Assembly: GCA_026391235.1 (NCBI GenBank)
Contig: JAPLDV010000794.1
Location: forward strand, 1-6,701
Direction: 5' to 3'
Source of the DNA: Bacteroidia bacterium
GTDB taxonomy: Bacteria > Bacteroidota > Bacteroidia > Bacteroidales > UBA12481
Length of the DNA: 6,701 bases
Shown here piece after piece: positions 1 through 5,929 of the stretch (positions are counted from its first letter, which is position 1; every line of letters begins with the position of its first letter). The position numbers were made by a program, and so were the translations under genes. Below the pieces are notes generated by a model that was not told where the DNA came from, searched no databases, and saw only the letters and a list, made by a program, of their open reading frames with translations.

Positions 1-190
1 CCAGCACTATTTTAATGGTTTTCATAACTGTCATCGCGATCTGTTCACCGGTAAAACAAAGGTGAGGTTTCTTTTCGTGCTAGTTGTAAAAATAGTGAAA
101 AAGTCACTGCGGGGTGCGATGGTTCAAACTTGGCACCACGAAAATTCAGAATTTTTCAACAGTCTGTTTAATTGTATGTTAGATTATTCT
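1..190. other. Non-coding left flank with two short dyads
   Basis: I see no convincing gene here. The only open frame, from 62 to 262 on the plus strand, runs through a tandem repeat array and has no recognisable protein features. Two small perfect dyads lie side by side: AAAATTC-A-GAATTTT (141-155) and AACAG-T-CTGTT (158-168). Together with the repeats just downstream they suggest a regulatory site or the outer part of a mobile element, not coding DNA. The window starts inside this stretch, so a gene or transposase ending to the left cannot be judged. Confidence 0.5.
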
Positions 191-262
191 ATGAGTACTT
201 CCACTCATAACCGTATAGGGGTTTCCACTCATTATTATATGAGTATTTCCACTGTTGTCTGA
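191..262. repeat. Three tandem 24-bp direct repeats with internal dyads
   Basis: Three consecutive 24-base units start at 191, 215 and 239. The core TTCCACT recurs at 199, 223 and 247, exactly 24 bp apart. Unit 1 contains ATGAGT-N6-ACTCAT, a perfect hyphenated dyad (191-208). Unit 3 keeps the left arm ATGAGT, and unit 2 keeps the right arm ACTCAT. The right arm of unit 2 (227-232) and the left arm of unit 3 (239-244) also face each other as an inverted pair. There are no spacers, so this is not a CRISPR. Multiple repeated transposase-binding sites are known at the ends of IS21-family elements, and iteron-like operator arrays look similar. I favour a mobile-element end only weakly, because no transposase is in the window. 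Confidence 0.8.
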
Positions 263-285
263 TAATAATTCGTGATCTAACTTTA
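254..285 (+). promoter_or_regulatory. Candidate Bacteroidota-type promoter
   Basis: GTTG at 254-257 is followed after 20 bases by TAACTTTA at 278-285. The Bacteroides consensus is TTTG near -33, then TAnnTTTG near -7, with about 19-21 bases between. Each box here departs from consensus at one position. The upstream box lies within the third 24-bp repeat, so a repeat-binding protein could control it. Transcription would begin near 292 and run towards the ORF at 331 and the Cys-rich genes at 573 and 888. No experimental support exists and matches this loose arise by chance in AT-rich DNA. Confidence 0.3.
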
Positions 286-330
286 ACGTATGATTACGGA
301 TATACAAATAACTTAGTAAGAATTGCCGGG

Positions 331-552
331 ATGAACAACCTCAAAACGAACATACCATTCCATAGTACTTCAATCCTGGAGGGGACGCTCCTGCGAAAGC
401 AAGCCGATACCATTTCCTGGCCCCAATTGCTCACCCCTGTGCCACCAGACACCGTTTTTGAAGACTTACGGGTTCCATCCCTGACGAAAAGAGGTCATGC
501 CCGGCATCATATAAAAAAGAGTGTTGAATCAGTCATGCGAAACTTAAATTAA
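331..552 (+). CDS. Doubtful orphan ORF, 73 aa, possibly a remnant
   Basis: This is an ATG-initiated frame of 73 codons that ends 20 bp before the first Cys-rich gene. The product has no signal peptide, membrane segment or motif I recognise. It is proline-containing in the middle (PQLLTPVPPDT) and basic at the C-terminal end (KRGHARHHIKK). The DNA is visibly richer in GC than the small genes that follow, suggesting a different origin. The frame stays open upstream to the stop at 208-210, passing through the repeat array, so openness is weak evidence for coding. It may be a real small gene, the tail of a decayed gene, or an untranslated leader of the downstream transcript. Confidence 0.3.
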   Translation: MNNLKTNIPFHSTSILEGTLLRKQADTISWPQLLTPVPPDTVFEDLRVPSLTKRGHARHHIKKSVESVMRNLN

Positions 553-572
553 ATAATTAAATCTTTAAACAC

Positions 573-845
573 ATGAAAAAAACAATCCTGGTTTTTACTT
601 TTATTTTATCATTTCCTTTCTTAACGAATGTTAAGAGTGCCGAAACTGCTTGCGCTATTTGTGCATCTGAAAACTATTATTCGGGGGGCATGTACGAAAC
701 CAATAACAACAAATGCTATTCGGGGGACACATTTTGTTTTACCGAAAAGAATTGTAATAGCGGTGGACATTGGGGGTGCAATGAAAAAATTTGCAGAACT
801 TGGTATGGGACCTGTAAAGCTAAACCTAAAACAACTGTTATTTAG
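573..845 (+). CDS. Small secreted 8-cysteine protein, paralogue 1
   Basis: The 90-residue product starts MKKT, has a hydrophobic core at about residues 5-18 and a probable signal peptidase I site after NVKSA (A23). The mature part of about 67 residues carries eight cysteines at 27, 30, 48, 55, 61, 69, 74 and 81, an even number suited to four disulfides in the periplasm or outside the cell. It begins with a CxxC pair, is rich in Gly, Asn and Tyr, and ends in a basic tail (KAKPK). The next gene shares the cysteine register and the segment KNC-x-SG...ICR-x-W...C, so the two are tandem paralogues. There is no lipobox. Small Cys-rich exported peptides of the NVEALA type occur beside propeller lipoproteins in Bacteroidota; this one lacks the NVEALA motif, so membership is unproven. 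Possible roles are a secreted peptide, toxin-like peptide or surface ligand; none is shown. Confidence 0.8.
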   Translation: MKKTILVFTFILSFPFLTNVKSAETACAICASENYYSGGMYETNNNKCYSGDTFCFTEKNCNSGGHWGCNEKICRTWYGTCKAKPKTTVI

Positions 846-887
846 ACATATTGCAAATATTACAACAACTTACAAATTGATTTTGAG

Positions 888-1172
888 ATGAAAAAAAAAA
901 TTATTACCATTTGCTTTTTAGTTGGAATCCTTTTGACAATTTCAACTAATGATTTGAAATCGGCAGGTCCAGTTCCAATTTGGTGCGAAAATTGTATTGT
1001 ATGGAGATGGACACCAAACGGATTATTAGGTACTTTAACCTTTGCAGGCAAATGTTTTATCGAGGGCTGGGATTGTGGCGATATTAAAAATTGCCAATCC
1101 GGCGAAAGTAATTGCCCGTCTGAAGTAATTTGTCGTCTATGGGATTGGTCTTGCCTCTTAGTACGTCATTAA
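888..1172 (+). CDS. Small secreted 8-cysteine protein, paralogue 2
   Basis: The 94-residue product starts MKKK, has a hydrophobic core at about residues 5-18 and a probable signal peptidase I site after NDLKSA (A26), matching the NVKSA site of its upstream paralogue. One cysteine (C9) lies in the signal peptide; the mature part has eight, at 33, 36, 56, 63, 69, 76, 82 and 89. Their spacing differs from paralogue 1 by at most two residues per interval. The mature chain is unusually rich in tryptophan (W32, W39, W41, W61, W85, W87) and less basic than paralogue 1, so the scaffold is kept while the surface differs. The gap after paralogue 1 is 42 bp, and co-transcription is likely. The ATG is followed by ten A residues, so slippage or a sequencing error there would shift the frame. 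Function is unknown. Confidence 0.8.
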   Translation: MKKKIITICFLVGILLTISTNDLKSAGPVPIWCENCIVWRWTPNGLLGTLTFAGKCFIEGWDCGDIKNCQSGESNCPSEVICRLWDWSCLLVRH

Positions 1173-1252
1173 CCAGAGTAAAATTTTCAATAGTGCTAGG
1201 AAGTGATATTGTAATTTTTGTGCTCAAAATGGAACATTAATCTGCTTTTAGG

Positions 1253-1315
1253 AATGGAGGGTTTTAATTCTTTATCAAATTTCTGATTTGTAGAGAAGCC
1301 CTCCATTTATATTTT
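1253..1315 (+). terminator. Long two-tier hairpin, probable terminator after the Cys-rich genes
   Basis: The outer stem is a perfect 9-bp pair, AATGGAGGG (1253-1261) with CCCTCCATT (1299-1307). Inside it, TTCTTTA (1268-1274) can pair with TAGAGAA (1291-1297) using one G-U. CAAAT (1276-1280) pairs with ATTTG (1286-1290) around a TTCTG loop. The 3' side continues into the T-rich tract TTATATTTT. It lies 80 bp after paralogue 2 and 40 bp before the first propeller gene, as expected of a terminator between two transcription units. The length and stacked stems exceed a minimal terminator, so attenuation or mRNA stabilisation is also possible. Confidence 0.6.
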
Positions 1316-1355
1316 CCATTGAACCTGAGATTATTAACCAAAAGACATCTGATAA

Positions 1356-2528
1356 ATGAGTTACCGCCTTATCATTTTAGCTATTTTATCAATTTTTTGT
1401 TCATGTCACAATAATTCAATTGATAAAAACCCAATAAAGAAAATCAAGTTGTATGAAAATTTAAGCACAGAATGCGAGATTAAATTAAGTTCTATTGCAG
1501 AAAATATTAGTTATGTACAATTAGAAACAAATGATAGTTGCATTGTTGGACGAATTGATTCCTTTATTGCAGGTAAAGAGTTCTTTTTGGTATATGATCG
1601 AATGCTGATTAATTTACTAATGTTCGATCATGAGGGTAAATTCCTGCGGAAAATCTCAAATAATGGGGAGGGACCTGAGGAATTTAACAAAATACAGTGC
1701 TTTGATATGGATGAAGTTAGAAAGGAAATATATATTGTTACATACGACTGGAAACTTAAGGTTTTTAATTATTCTGGAAAATGTTTAAGTTCATTTAACT
1801 TCGCATTTGTTCCATTCAAGATTCGAAAAATTGATCGTGGATTTCAGTTGGTATATCAGCATCCATGGTCACGAGCATTTGGAGGTTTTGGCTTCGGTTT
1901 TTGTGACTTTAAAGGTAATTTAGTTAAAAAAGATCTCCCACGACCATTTAATTTTGGAATGAATAGCGATCCAGCAAGATTCCCTACTGCATATATATTT
2001 AGAGATACTTTATGTTTTTGGGAACAATATCAAGATACTATATGGGGCTATTCAAAAGACCTTAGTGTTAAGCCTAGATGGGTCCTTGATTTTGGAAAGC
2101 AATTTTCAACTAAAGAGAAGTATGACGATTTGCAAAATGGACGGTTTCCGTTAGGCTTAGAGGTTTATGGTTTTATTGAGGATGAAAAAAGATTTTATAT
2201 TTTAAGTGTATTAAATAACCTAAGGAATTTCATTGTTTATGATAAGTCAAATAGCCAAGTATACAAACCAGTGGTAAAGAATCCTATTCAAAATTTTGGG
2301 TTCATCAATGATATTGATGGTGGTCTTCCTTTTTGGCCCTCAACATGCTTTAGTAATGAATTGTTTTCTATTATTGAACCTTCTCAACTTTTTATGTTGA
2401 AGAAAACAAAGAATTACCAAAATGAAAGTATGAAACAAAATCCTAAATCGATTGAACTAAAAAGATTGATTAATAATATTAATGATTATTCAAATCCGAT
2501 TATCGCAATTGTTAAATTAAAAAATTAA
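1356..2528 (+). CDS. 6-bladed beta-propeller lipoprotein, copy 1
   Basis: The 390-residue product has a short hydrophobic N-terminus and a lipobox-like FCSC with the lipidated cysteine probably C17, so it should be a membrane-anchored or surface lipoprotein. The body matches the Bacteroidota '6-bladed beta-propeller' lipoprotein type (DUF4934/DUF5128-like). A blade-like segment GKFLRKISNNGEGPEEF at 94-110 carries the typical GxGPxEF turn. FWEQYQDTIW (221-230) matches the family's W..y.DTIy strand, and the chain ends with NPIIAIVKLK. I see no catalytic motif; such propellers are generally taken to bind ligands or partners, with no defined substrate. The stop is 2 bp before the thioredoxin-like gene, so the two are co-transcribed. 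A weak promoter-like pair (TTTG 1287-1290, TATATTTT 1308-1315, 17-bp gap) overlaps the upstream hairpin. The gene is very AT-rich and shares key motifs with the propeller at 3184. Confidence 0.85.
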   Translation: MSYRLIILAILSIFCSCHNNSIDKNPIKKIKLYENLSTECEIKLSSIAENISYVQLETNDSCIVGRIDSFIAGKEFFLVYDRMLINLLMFDHEGKFLRKISNNGEGPEEFNKIQCFDMDEVRKEIYIVTYDWKLKVFNYSGKCLSSFNFAFVPFKIRKIDRGFQLVYQHPWSRAFGGFGFGFCDFKGNLVKKDLPRPFNFGMNSDPARFPTAYIFRDTLCFWEQYQDTIWGYSKDLSVKPRWVLDFGKQFSTKEKYDDLQNGRFPLGLEVYGFIEDEKRFYILSVLNNLRNFIVYDKSNSQVYKPVVKNPIQNFGFINDIDGGLPFWPSTCFSNELFSIIEPSQLFMLKKTKNYQNESMKQNPKSIELKRLINNINDYSNPIIAIVKLKN

Positions 2529-2530
2529 TT

Positions 2531-3148
2531 ATGAATATTCTATTTAAAATCGTTTGTATTTTTTTTCTTACATTTTCCTTTAGTTGTAATAATACATCTA
2601 CCGTTCCTGAAACTGCCAAGGATGAAAAAGCCTTATATTACGAAGATTTTCTCAAGAATCTTTATTTTTCGAATTTGGCTAATAGTAATTCGCGGATTGC
2701 TTCAACGATTCTTGTTAAAGATCAGAATGGAGATTCTATTGGTTTTTCACAAATCATTGGTAAAATGAAATATAAGTTGGTTTTGCATTATCCGGAACCT
2801 GAGTGCATAGCTTGTTTACAGGAACAATTATTAGTACTCAAAAAAGTAAAGGATTGTATTGATAACGATATATTTCTTTTTATAGTGTCATTTATTAATA
2901 TTCGACCTTTTGCTGTAATTCTTAAGGCCTCAAATATCCCTTATAAATATTACAATTTGGGATTTAAAGATCTTGGCATTGTTGGTCAAGATAGAATGTT
3001 TTATTGTCTTGTTGATAAAAACGGAGTGATGAGTAACTTTTTTTATCCAGATAAGGCATTTCCTGCTATTACGTATCTCTATTTAAGAATTGTTTTACAA
3101 AAATATTTTAATAGTCCCCCTTCTTGTTTTCCGGCTGACTCAATCTGA
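2531..3148 (+). CDS. Thioredoxin-fold (redoxin/TlpA-like) lipoprotein with CxxC
   Basis: The 205-residue product has a hydrophobic leader ending in FSFSC, with C19 as the probable lipidation site, placing it on the periplasmic or outer face. After a linker, LVKDQNGDSIGFSQIIG (61-77) resembles the opening of redoxin domains. The strand KLVLHYPEPECIACLQEQ (82-99) holds a CxxC pair, C92 and C95, followed by a helix, as in TlpA/AhpC-TSA proteins. The usual WC.PC signature is replaced by ECIAC, so redox activity is likely but not certain. A later strand, FYCLVDKNGVMSNFFYP (157-173), fits the 'x-V-D-x-x-G' strand of these folds. The gene sits between two propeller genes, 2 bp after one and 35 bp before the next. 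With two 8-Cys exported proteins upstream, a role in making, breaking or sensing disulfides is an attractive inference. Confidence 0.75.
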   Translation: MNILFKIVCIFFLTFSFSCNNTSTVPETAKDEKALYYEDFLKNLYFSNLANSNSRIASTILVKDQNGDSIGFSQIIGKMKYKLVLHYPEPECIACLQEQLLVLKKVKDCIDNDIFLFIVSFINIRPFAVILKASNIPYKYYNLGFKDLGIVGQDRMFYCLVDKNGVMSNFFYPDKAFPAITYLYLRIVLQKYFNSPPSCFPADSI

Positions 3149-3183
3149 CTTCGGCTATTTTTCATATTAATTAATCATCTATT

Positions 3184-4464
3184 ATGATAATGATTTTTAA
3201 AAGAAAGCATCTTTGCGAATTTGCAAACGGGTTTGAGCTATTCCCGAAGTTACCACTTTTGCTGATAATCTACCTGTGCGGAATTTTTGTTTCCTGTTCT
3301 AATCGTTCAGTAGAGAACGAAGATTGCAAAACAATTAATGTTGTTGAGGGATTGCAATGCAAGGGGAAGTTAGCCTTAAGTGATATTGTCTCGGATTTTG
3401 AGGTTATTAAACTTTCAAATGAAAAGGAATGTCAATTCGTTAATACCAGATGGTTAACTGTTGGGAAAAATGTCGTAGTGATTGGTTGCGACATCACTGA
3501 AAAGGTATTAGTCTTTAATTCGAAGGGACAGTTTTTGAGATCAATTGCCTCAAAAGGGAAAGGACCCGGACAATACCAAGGATTAAGTGGGGTCAGTTTA
3601 TGCCCTAAAGAAAATGTGGTGGCAATCGGGGATTCCTATAGCCGGAAAGTACTGCTATACTCTGTTGATGGAACATTCATTAAAGAAAAATCTCTTCAAG
3701 AGATTTCACAATCAATTTTCATCGATGGTTTGAGTTTCTTAACTGATAGCTTGCTGGCTATCCGTTTTAGGAGACCTGCTATGCCAGTAGATGATTTTTC
3801 TAAATTTGCTATCCTTGATCAAAATCTGGACCTTGTAAGATATAACAGCCCATGCATAAATCGGGAAGATGCCTCAATACCGGGACTTATTTATGCATCC
3901 TTTAATAAAACTATTAATGGTTTTATGTTTTGGGAAGAATACTATGATACAATTTACAGTTTTGATAAAAAGCTTGAATCAAAGAAAGCGAATTTGAAAT
4001 TTGATTTTGGGAACACAGGAGTATCACCAATAATTATTGGTGACATCAACGCGACCTTTAGAAATCGTAGCGACATCAATTACTTATGGAAAGTTTTTGA
4101 GTTGAAATCCCAAATACTCGCTTATGGAGTATCGCACGGCGAGCATTTTCTACTAGTTTGGGATAAAACCAAGAATTTAAGTTTCTCGATTCCATTTGAA
4201 AATAATTGTAAATCAAATTTTGAAAATCGTCCTTCAATCATTAATGATTTATATGCAATTGAACCTGTACACCTGAGAGGGTATCAACCTGATGATGGTA
4301 TACTTTTAACAACTATTGAACCGAAATCAGTGGCAGCAGATTATGATTTTTCCTGCTTGAGAATGAAATTTGTTACCAATCCGGCTAAAAGGGATTCACT
4401 GTTTAATATGATTCAAGGAGAAAAGGATTTGAATTATTTTATAATCAAGCTTTTGTTAAAGTGA
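3184..4464 (+). CDS. 6-bladed beta-propeller lipoprotein, copy 2
   Basis: The 426-residue product has a hydrophobic segment at about 23-36 ending in the lipobox FVSC, with lipidation predicted at C38. The n-region before it is long (about 22 residues, containing K6 R7 K8). I see no later Met between it and the hydrophobic segment; only M3 offers another start, so the long leader seems real. The body repeats the family hallmarks: GQFLRSIASKGKGPGQY at 115-131, FWEEYYDTIYSF at 249-260, a LKFDFGN strand at 271-277, and IINDLYAIEP at 352-361 matching the FINDIDG segment of copy 1. The two propellers are divergent homologues, not recent duplicates. No enzyme motif is visible. The stop lies 4 bp before the next start, pointing to co-transcription with the M23 gene unless an internal promoter exists. 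The substrate or ligand is unknown. Confidence 0.85.
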   Translation: MIMIFKRKHLCEFANGFELFPKLPLLLIIYLCGIFVSCSNRSVENEDCKTINVVEGLQCKGKLALSDIVSDFEVIKLSNEKECQFVNTRWLTVGKNVVVIGCDITEKVLVFNSKGQFLRSIASKGKGPGQYQGLSGVSLCPKENVVAIGDSYSRKVLLYSVDGTFIKEKSLQEISQSIFIDGLSFLTDSLLAIRFRRPAMPVDDFSKFAILDQNLDLVRYNSPCINREDASIPGLIYASFNKTINGFMFWEEYYDTIYSFDKKLESKKANLKFDFGNTGVSPIIIGDINATFRNRSDINYLWKVFELKSQILAYGVSHGEHFLLVWDKTKNLSFSIPFENNCKSNFENRPSIINDLYAIEPVHLRGYQPDDGILLTTIEPKSVAADYDFSCLRMKFVTNPAKRDSLFNMIQGEKDLNYFIIKLLLK

Positions 4465-4468
4465 TTGT

Positions 4469-5929
4469 GTGAAGATTTCACCTATCCTTTCGGTGGCCAT
4501 TTGTTGTGGGTGGCATTATAGCTGGCCGGGTATGGCAACGATCACCATTGTGGTAATCATTGCCGCCTGTGAGAGAGGCCTTTCCCAGGATTCCGATGCT
4601 CTTTCCGTTGTTGCAGCGAAAGATTGGTTCGAGCAAAACCATTCCCCATTCCTGGCACTGAAAATGGGCAATGAGCAAAGCAAAAAACTGGTTATCAGAC
4701 CAAGGTGGACCGAATCATTCAGCTCCCGGAAAGGCAAATGGGAGTTCGTTGAATCGCTGATCGAGGGCCAGGGCAGGTTTGGATTCGCCACCCAGGCCAG
4801 TGCCGGAAAATGGAAAGAATCAGAAAACTTCGGTTACCTGAATTCCCTGTCCAGGCTGGTGGTCCTGAAAAACAATCAGACCGGGGCGATGGTGTCATTT
4901 ATCATGACCATTATAGGGGAATCGGAGTATTTGGAAAAGAACCAATTCAAGCTCTGGAAAAACTCCTATCTTAGCATCAGAAACGACTTCAACGGGCTTG
5001 TCCTGTATCATTACCTGACCGGAAGATTCGTAAACGGATGGTTCTTTGAAAAAGGAGAAACCAACAAAACGGTTAGGTTTGCAACGGGTGGAGAGTTGCC
5101 AATACAACTCAAGACAACTGGTTGGTATGAAATTACCATTCAAGCCTATTATCAGGATTGTTTGAGTTATTGGACCGTGGGGGAGTATCCAACAGGTCAT
5201 AATCCGGATCATTGGTCTTACACAGAAAACTGTGGCGAAATATACACCAAGGAGGAAGTGATCATCGTTGTCCCAACCGGAACCGGTACCGGAACGGGTA
5301 CAGGTAAGGGCACGGGCACAGGTACAGGTACGGGATCTTCCGGTGGTTATACTCCTGCTTTTACGAGTGGCACCCCTTGCGCCGGTGATCCGATCAATAA
5401 TCCAAGAATTGCCAGTTCTGGTGGTACAGGTGTATGTGGAGGGGTTTACGGTTGCTATCGGCCGGGAAAAGATAGCGTATGCGATTTAAAAAAAGGTTTC
5501 CACGATGGTACTGACATTTACGCGCCACTTGACTCCCCCGTTTATGCAATGTACGCAGGCAAGGTTACTTTTGTAGAAAGTTCGGTACCGCGAGATACCT
5601 ATGGAACGGCTGGTGATATGGGAAATTGGCTTTACATTACAAGTACACCGTCATCAACAACCGGACTTGCAAACCCCATTTCTGTTGCCTACAGCCATCT
5701 TAACAGTATTTCAGTAACAAATGGTCAGTTTGTTCAGGCTGGAGTTCAGATCGGAACCACAGGCAGTACTGGCAACGCTTGGGATACAAAAGGAGAAAAG
5801 CATGTTCATATTCAAGTTTATCCCCTAACTTCGAGTGGCGGGTTGGGAACAACCAAAATTGATCCAAAGCCGTATTTTGCAACCAAGTTTGATGATGGTG
5901 CAAATGTCCAAACACCATGTAAGAAATAA
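4469..5929 (+). CDS. M23 (LytM-type) metallopeptidase lipoprotein with novel N-terminal domain
   Basis: The 486-residue product has three parts. Residues 23-34 are hydrophobic and end in the lipobox IAAC (C34). Residues about 48-265 form a domain I do not know by name, with well-ordered strands such as KWEFVE, FGFAT and RLVVL. A linker of ten dipeptide units, TG except one KG (270-289), leads to a C-terminal M23 domain. That domain has H345-x3-D349 (FHDGTD), H410 in YSHL and H445-x-H447 (HVHIQV), the expected zinc and catalytic set, followed by IDPKPYF. M23 enzymes cut peptidoglycan cross-bridges or glycine-rich peptides, so an exported cell-wall hydrolase is likely. Four cysteines (304, 323, 329, 338) precede the domain. 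The GTG start supplies the only positive charge (K2) of the signal region; ATG at 4532 (M22) is the alternative but leaves none. GC is visibly higher in the first half than in neighbouring genes. Confidence 0.9.
   Translation: MKISPILSVAICCGWHYSWPGMATITIVVIIAACERGLSQDSDALSVVAAKDWFEQNHSPFLALKMGNEQSKKLVIRPRWTESFSSRKGKWEFVESLIEGQGRFGFATQASAGKWKESENFGYLNSLSRLVVLKNNQTGAMVSFIMTIIGESEYLEKNQFKLWKNSYLSIRNDFNGLVLYHYLTGRFVNGWFFEKGETNKTVRFATGGELPIQLKTTGWYEITIQAYYQDCLSYWTVGEYPTGHNPDHWSYTENCGEIYTKEEVIIVVPTGTGTGTGTGKGTGTGTGTGSSGGYTPAFTSGTPCAGDPINNPRIASSGGTGVCGGVYGCYRPGKDSVCDLKKGFHDGTDIYAPLDSPVYAMYAGKVTFVESSVPRDTYGTAGDMGNWLYITSTPSSTTGLANPISVAYSHLNSISVTNGQFVQAGVQIGTTGSTGNAWDTKGEKHVHIQVYPLTSSGGLGTTKIDPKPYFATKFDDGANVQTPCKK
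5276..5335 (+). repeat. In-frame 6-bp repeat coding a Thr-Gly linker
   Basis: Ten consecutive hexanucleotide units of the form ACNGGN encode Thr-Gly, with the sixth changed to AAGGGC (Lys-Gly). The third positions vary freely (ACC, ACG, ACA; GGA, GGT, GGC), so the DNA repeat is imperfect while the peptide is almost invariant. This points to selection on a flexible linker between the N-terminal domain and the M23 domain. Any change by whole 6-bp units keeps the frame, so linker length could vary between strains. Confidence 0.85.

Noticed and set aside
62..262. 66-codon plus-strand frame in the left flank
   Set aside because: It runs through the three 24-bp repeats, which generate its repeated Met-Ser-x-Ser-Thr peptide, and has no protein-like features.
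191..262. CRISPR array
   Set aside because: The units abut without spacers, there are only three, and no cas gene is present.
1..262. Definite IS21-family insertion sequence end
   Set aside because: Repeated terminal sites fit the family, but there is no transposase, no defined tip and no target duplication in the window; kept only as a hypothesis.
628..891. 87-codon plus-strand frame overlapping the first Cys-rich gene
   Set aside because: It is an alternative frame of the better-supported secreted protein and crosses into the next start.
860..1051. Minus-strand frame opposite the second Cys-rich gene
   Set aside because: Antisense shadow without signal or domain; the plus strand has a clear signal peptide and paralogue.
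573..1172. Assignment of the Cys-rich proteins to the NVEALA family
   Set aside because: The defining motif and the longer leader are missing; only the size, export signal and neighbourhood are similar.
573..1172. RiPP precursor peptides
   Set aside because: They have Sec-type signal peptides, no GG leader, and no modifying enzyme such as a radical SAM protein or cyclodehydratase is visible nearby.
4478..5212. Minus-strand frames opposite the M23 gene
   Set aside because: Long antisense frames are expected where GC is higher; they overlap a gene with clear domains and have no features of their own.
5268..5489. Plus-strand frame across the Thr-Gly repeat
   Set aside because: It is a frame-shifted reading of the 6-bp repeat and the M23 gene, with low-complexity output.
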